Source: Roseburia sp. AM59-24XD
GTDB lineage: Bacteria > Bacillota > Clostridia > Lachnospirales > Lachnospiraceae
Assembly: GCF_003478445.1 (NCBI RefSeq)
Contig: NZ_QUET01000055.1
Location: 1-6,729 of the forward strand
DNA length: 6,729 bases
Direction: 5' to 3'
The notes below the pieces were generated by a model. The model saw only the letters and a program-made list of their open reading frames with translations. It had not been told where the DNA came from and did not search any database. Shown here piece after piece: positions 6,126-6,729 of the stretch (position 1 is the first letter of the stretch; the number at the start of each line of letters is the position of its first letter). Both the position numbers and the translations under genes were made by a program.

Positions 6126-6722
6126 ATGGCAAAGCGGGTATTTACAGAGGCAGAGAGAACAGAATACAGAGAAAAAATGCTTGCGGCAGGCTTTGATCTG
6201 CTGAAACAATATGGAATGACACATATGTCGGTTGCCAAAATTACTGAGGCAGCCGGCATTGGCGTTAGTACCTTTTATAATTTTTTCCCGTCGAAGGAGG
6301 CTTATGTATATGAGGTTCTGCAGTACCGGAGGAAGATGATCCCGGAACTGATCAAAATGGCATTGGACGGGAAAGAAAAAGCGGGGCCGGCAGAGACGAG
6401 AAACTATCTGAAAATTATGATCGATGAAGATTACAGTATATTTCCGAGCCTTTCCCCCGAGGATGAACAGCGTCTTTTAGAGATGATTCCGGAGAAGGCA
6501 AAACCGGATCTGCAAAGAGAGACGGAGATTTCAACCATGTTTTTTCAGCAGATGGAGGGCATACGCCCGGATATCAACATTGGAGTTGTGACGAATCTGA
6601 TCAAGATATATGTGCTGGGGGCAGAAGGCAGGGAATTGCTGCATGACGCAGCATATGAGGAGACTATGGAGCGTATGCGGGATGTCATCATATATGAGAT
6701 TTTCGGGAGAACCGAATCGTAA
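6126..6722 (+). CDS. TetR/AcrR-family transcriptional regulator, complete copy
   Basis: This 198-residue protein is of typical TetR length. The N-terminal DNA-binding domain is clear: a first helix around YREKMLAAGFDLLKQYG (14-30), then the helix-turn-helix SVAKITEAAGIGVSTFYNFF (35-54) and the PSKEAYV segment that closes the domain. The C-terminal two thirds (about 60-198) is the variable ligand and dimerisation part and gives no clue to the inducer. GGGAGG at 6114-6119 lies 6 nt before the ATG. The gene follows the permease by 35 nt without a terminator, so it is the last gene of the exporter operon and probably represses it through the palindrome at 3077-3106. Its last 103 bases plus flank recur at 1-103. 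Confidence 0.93.
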   Translation: MAKRVFTEAERTEYREKMLAAGFDLLKQYGMTHMSVAKITEAAGIGVSTFYNFFPSKEAYVYEVLQYRRKMIPELIKMALDGKEKAGPAETRNYLKIMIDEDYSIFPSLSPEDEQRLLEMIPEKAKPDLQRETEISTMFFQQMEGIRPDINIGVVTNLIKIYVLGAEGRELLHDAAYEETMERMRDVIIYEIFGRTES

Positions 6723-6729
6723 ATAATGA
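6627..6729. repeat. Terminal direct repeat, right copy (identical to 1-103)
   Basis: This is the right-hand copy of the exact 103-bp repeat. Joining the two copies continues the sequence from the TetR stop into the gap before the DUF6198 gene, with no frame or gene broken at the join. Confidence 0.95.

Noticed and set aside
1..6729. CRISPR array, tRNA, rRNA, insertion sequence or attachment site
   Set aside because: No regularly spaced repeats, cloverleaf folds, transposase frames or inverted terminal repeats were seen on either strand.

Overview
The window reads as a moderately AT-rich stretch of Firmicutes DNA. Strong GGAGG-type ribosome binding sites, near-consensus sigma-A promoters, stem-plus-U-run terminators and the gene families present (a DUF6198/YczE-like membrane protein, a BlaI/M56 pair, an FtsX-type ABC exporter with a TetR repressor) point to a gut clostridium, most likely Lachnospiraceae. 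That assignment is inference from style and gene families; there is no marker gene. Every gene is on the + strand.

The first 103 bases are identical to the last 103 bases. The repeat starts at base 1 and ends at the final base, which is the signature of a contig that closes on itself. Read that way the molecule is a circle of about 6,626 bp, and the partial gene at 1-96 is the 3' end of the TetR gene that is complete at 6126-6722. No replication, mobilisation, recombinase or transposase gene is visible, so a free plasmid is not proven. A tandemly repeated chromosomal segment would give the same contig.

Layout: (1) 1-96, TetR 3' end, then a 231-bp gap holding an 11-bp direct repeat, a near-consensus promoter and a hairpin before the next gene. 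(2) 328-999, a DUF6198/YczE-like multi-pass membrane protein, closed by two terminators in tandem (1016-1058 and 1093-1125). (3) A promoter overlapped by one of two 19-bp dyads (1173-1191, 1206-1224) drives a BlaI-family repressor gene broken by a single-base frameshift (1241-1602). It is followed 3 nt later by an M56/BlaR1-like zinc protease (1606-2919) that lacks a penicillin-binding sensor domain. A strong terminator lies at 3001-3038. (4) A second controlled promoter (3073-3101), covered by a perfect 13-bp-arm inverted repeat, drives an ABC ATPase (3153-3851), a two-FtsX-domain permease (3853-6090) and a TetR regulator (6126-6722).

How they may work together: the TetR protein is probably the autorepressor of the exporter operon through the 30-bp palindrome. 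The BlaI/M56 pair would normally be a protease-relieved switch acting on its own paired operators, but the repressor frame is broken, so this unit is either constitutive or controlled in trans. Both units fit cell-envelope or antimicrobial-peptide stress, but no substrate can be read from the sequence.
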